A stretch of DNA of 6,583 nucleotides, taken from assembly GCA_021161545.1 (NCBI GenBank), contig JAGHAJ010000166.1, positions 1 through 6,583 on the forward strand, in the 5' to 3' direction. How positions within the stretch are numbered: position 1 is the stretch's first letter; the number at the start of each line of letters is the position of its first letter. Shown one piece after another: positions 6,420-6,583 of the stretch. The position numbers and the translations under genes are program-made. The notes below the pieces were generated by a model that did not search any database, was not told the DNA's origin, and was given only the letters and a program-made list of their open reading frames with translations. The DNA is from Synergistota bacterium. GTDB lineage: Bacteria > Synergistota > JAGHAJ01.

Positions 6420-6583
6420 CTAAAAGTTGACCAGTTTAGGGTGAAATGATAATCCAAAAGGGTCAAGTCCCATATTTTGTGTAAATTTATCCAGGCCTCT
6501 GGTAATGGCATTATTAGCTTTTGTCAAAGTAACAGATCTTGGGACTCGGTTTGGTTCGCCGGAATAAAACATATTCGTAATAG
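6420..6583 (-). CDS. Unidentified C-terminal open frame at the right edge, possibly not a real gene
   Basis: A minus-strand frame is open from the window edge through 53 codons to a TAG at 6420-6422. The product has no motif I recognise; it contains GEPNRVPRSVTLTKANNAI in its first half and ends HPKLVNF. Codons differ from the neighbours (more ATT, AAA and CGA; no ATA or AGG), which would fit transferred DNA or non-coding sequence. It passes through a sequence resembling an insertion-sequence end (6461-6489), which argues against it being an intact host gene. It may be the tail of a gene outside the window, a remnant, or chance. Confidence 0.28.
   Translation of the reverse strand, partial: ITNMFYSGEPNRVPRSVTLTKANNAITRGLDKFTQNMGLDPFGLSFHPKLVNF

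Noticed and set aside
6465-6546. Inverted pair AGTCCCA / TGGGACT near the right edge
   Set aside because: Only seven bases about 65 bp apart, so easily chance; not enough to define element ends.

Overview
This is a bacterial chromosomal segment in which every recognisable gene reads leftward on the minus strand. Genes are densely packed, the sequence is moderately AT-rich, and codon use favours AGG/AGA for Arg and ATA for Ile. That bias, an anaerobic (class III) ribonucleotide reductase and a TRAP-type periplasmic binding protein suggest a Gram-negative anaerobe, possibly thermophilic. NrdR places it in Bacteria. I cannot assign a genus.

Reading in the direction of transcription (right to left): the right edge (about 6340-6583) holds an unassigned tail with a short open frame that has lost its beginning, and a sequence resembling an IS256-family end. 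A sigma70-type promoter (TTGAAA, 17 bp, TATACT; 6310-6338) then precedes a tight five-gene run. The first gene encodes a membrane-bound diguanylate cyclase (CHASE4-like sensor, GAF, GGDEF; 4445-6280). It is followed by a free-standing B3/4-domain protein (3805-4470, overlapping the cyclase by 26 bp), panB (2947-3792), panE (2020-2934) and a TRAP solute-binding protein of the DctP family (1045-2016). Gaps after the overlap are only 12, 12 and 3 bp, so these genes are probably one operon. PanB and PanE are two successive steps of pantothenate synthesis, from 2-oxoisovalerate to ketopantoate to pantoate. The DctP protein has no membrane partners here.

A second transcription unit begins in the 112-bp gap at 933-1044. 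It has a near-consensus promoter (TTGACA, 17 bp, TACAAT) and two NrdR-box-like palindromes 16 bp apart, one on the -10 element and one on the ribosome binding site. It drives nrdR (471-932) and then nrdD (start at 467, running off the left edge). This looks like a self-regulated unit for the anaerobic reductase.

Most of the window is ordinary metabolism. The parts that stand out are the combination of cyclase, B3/4 protein, pantothenate enzymes and orphan binding protein in one operon, the clear NrdR operator layout, and the unassigned right edge. I see no CRISPR array, tRNA or rRNA, and no clear defence system.
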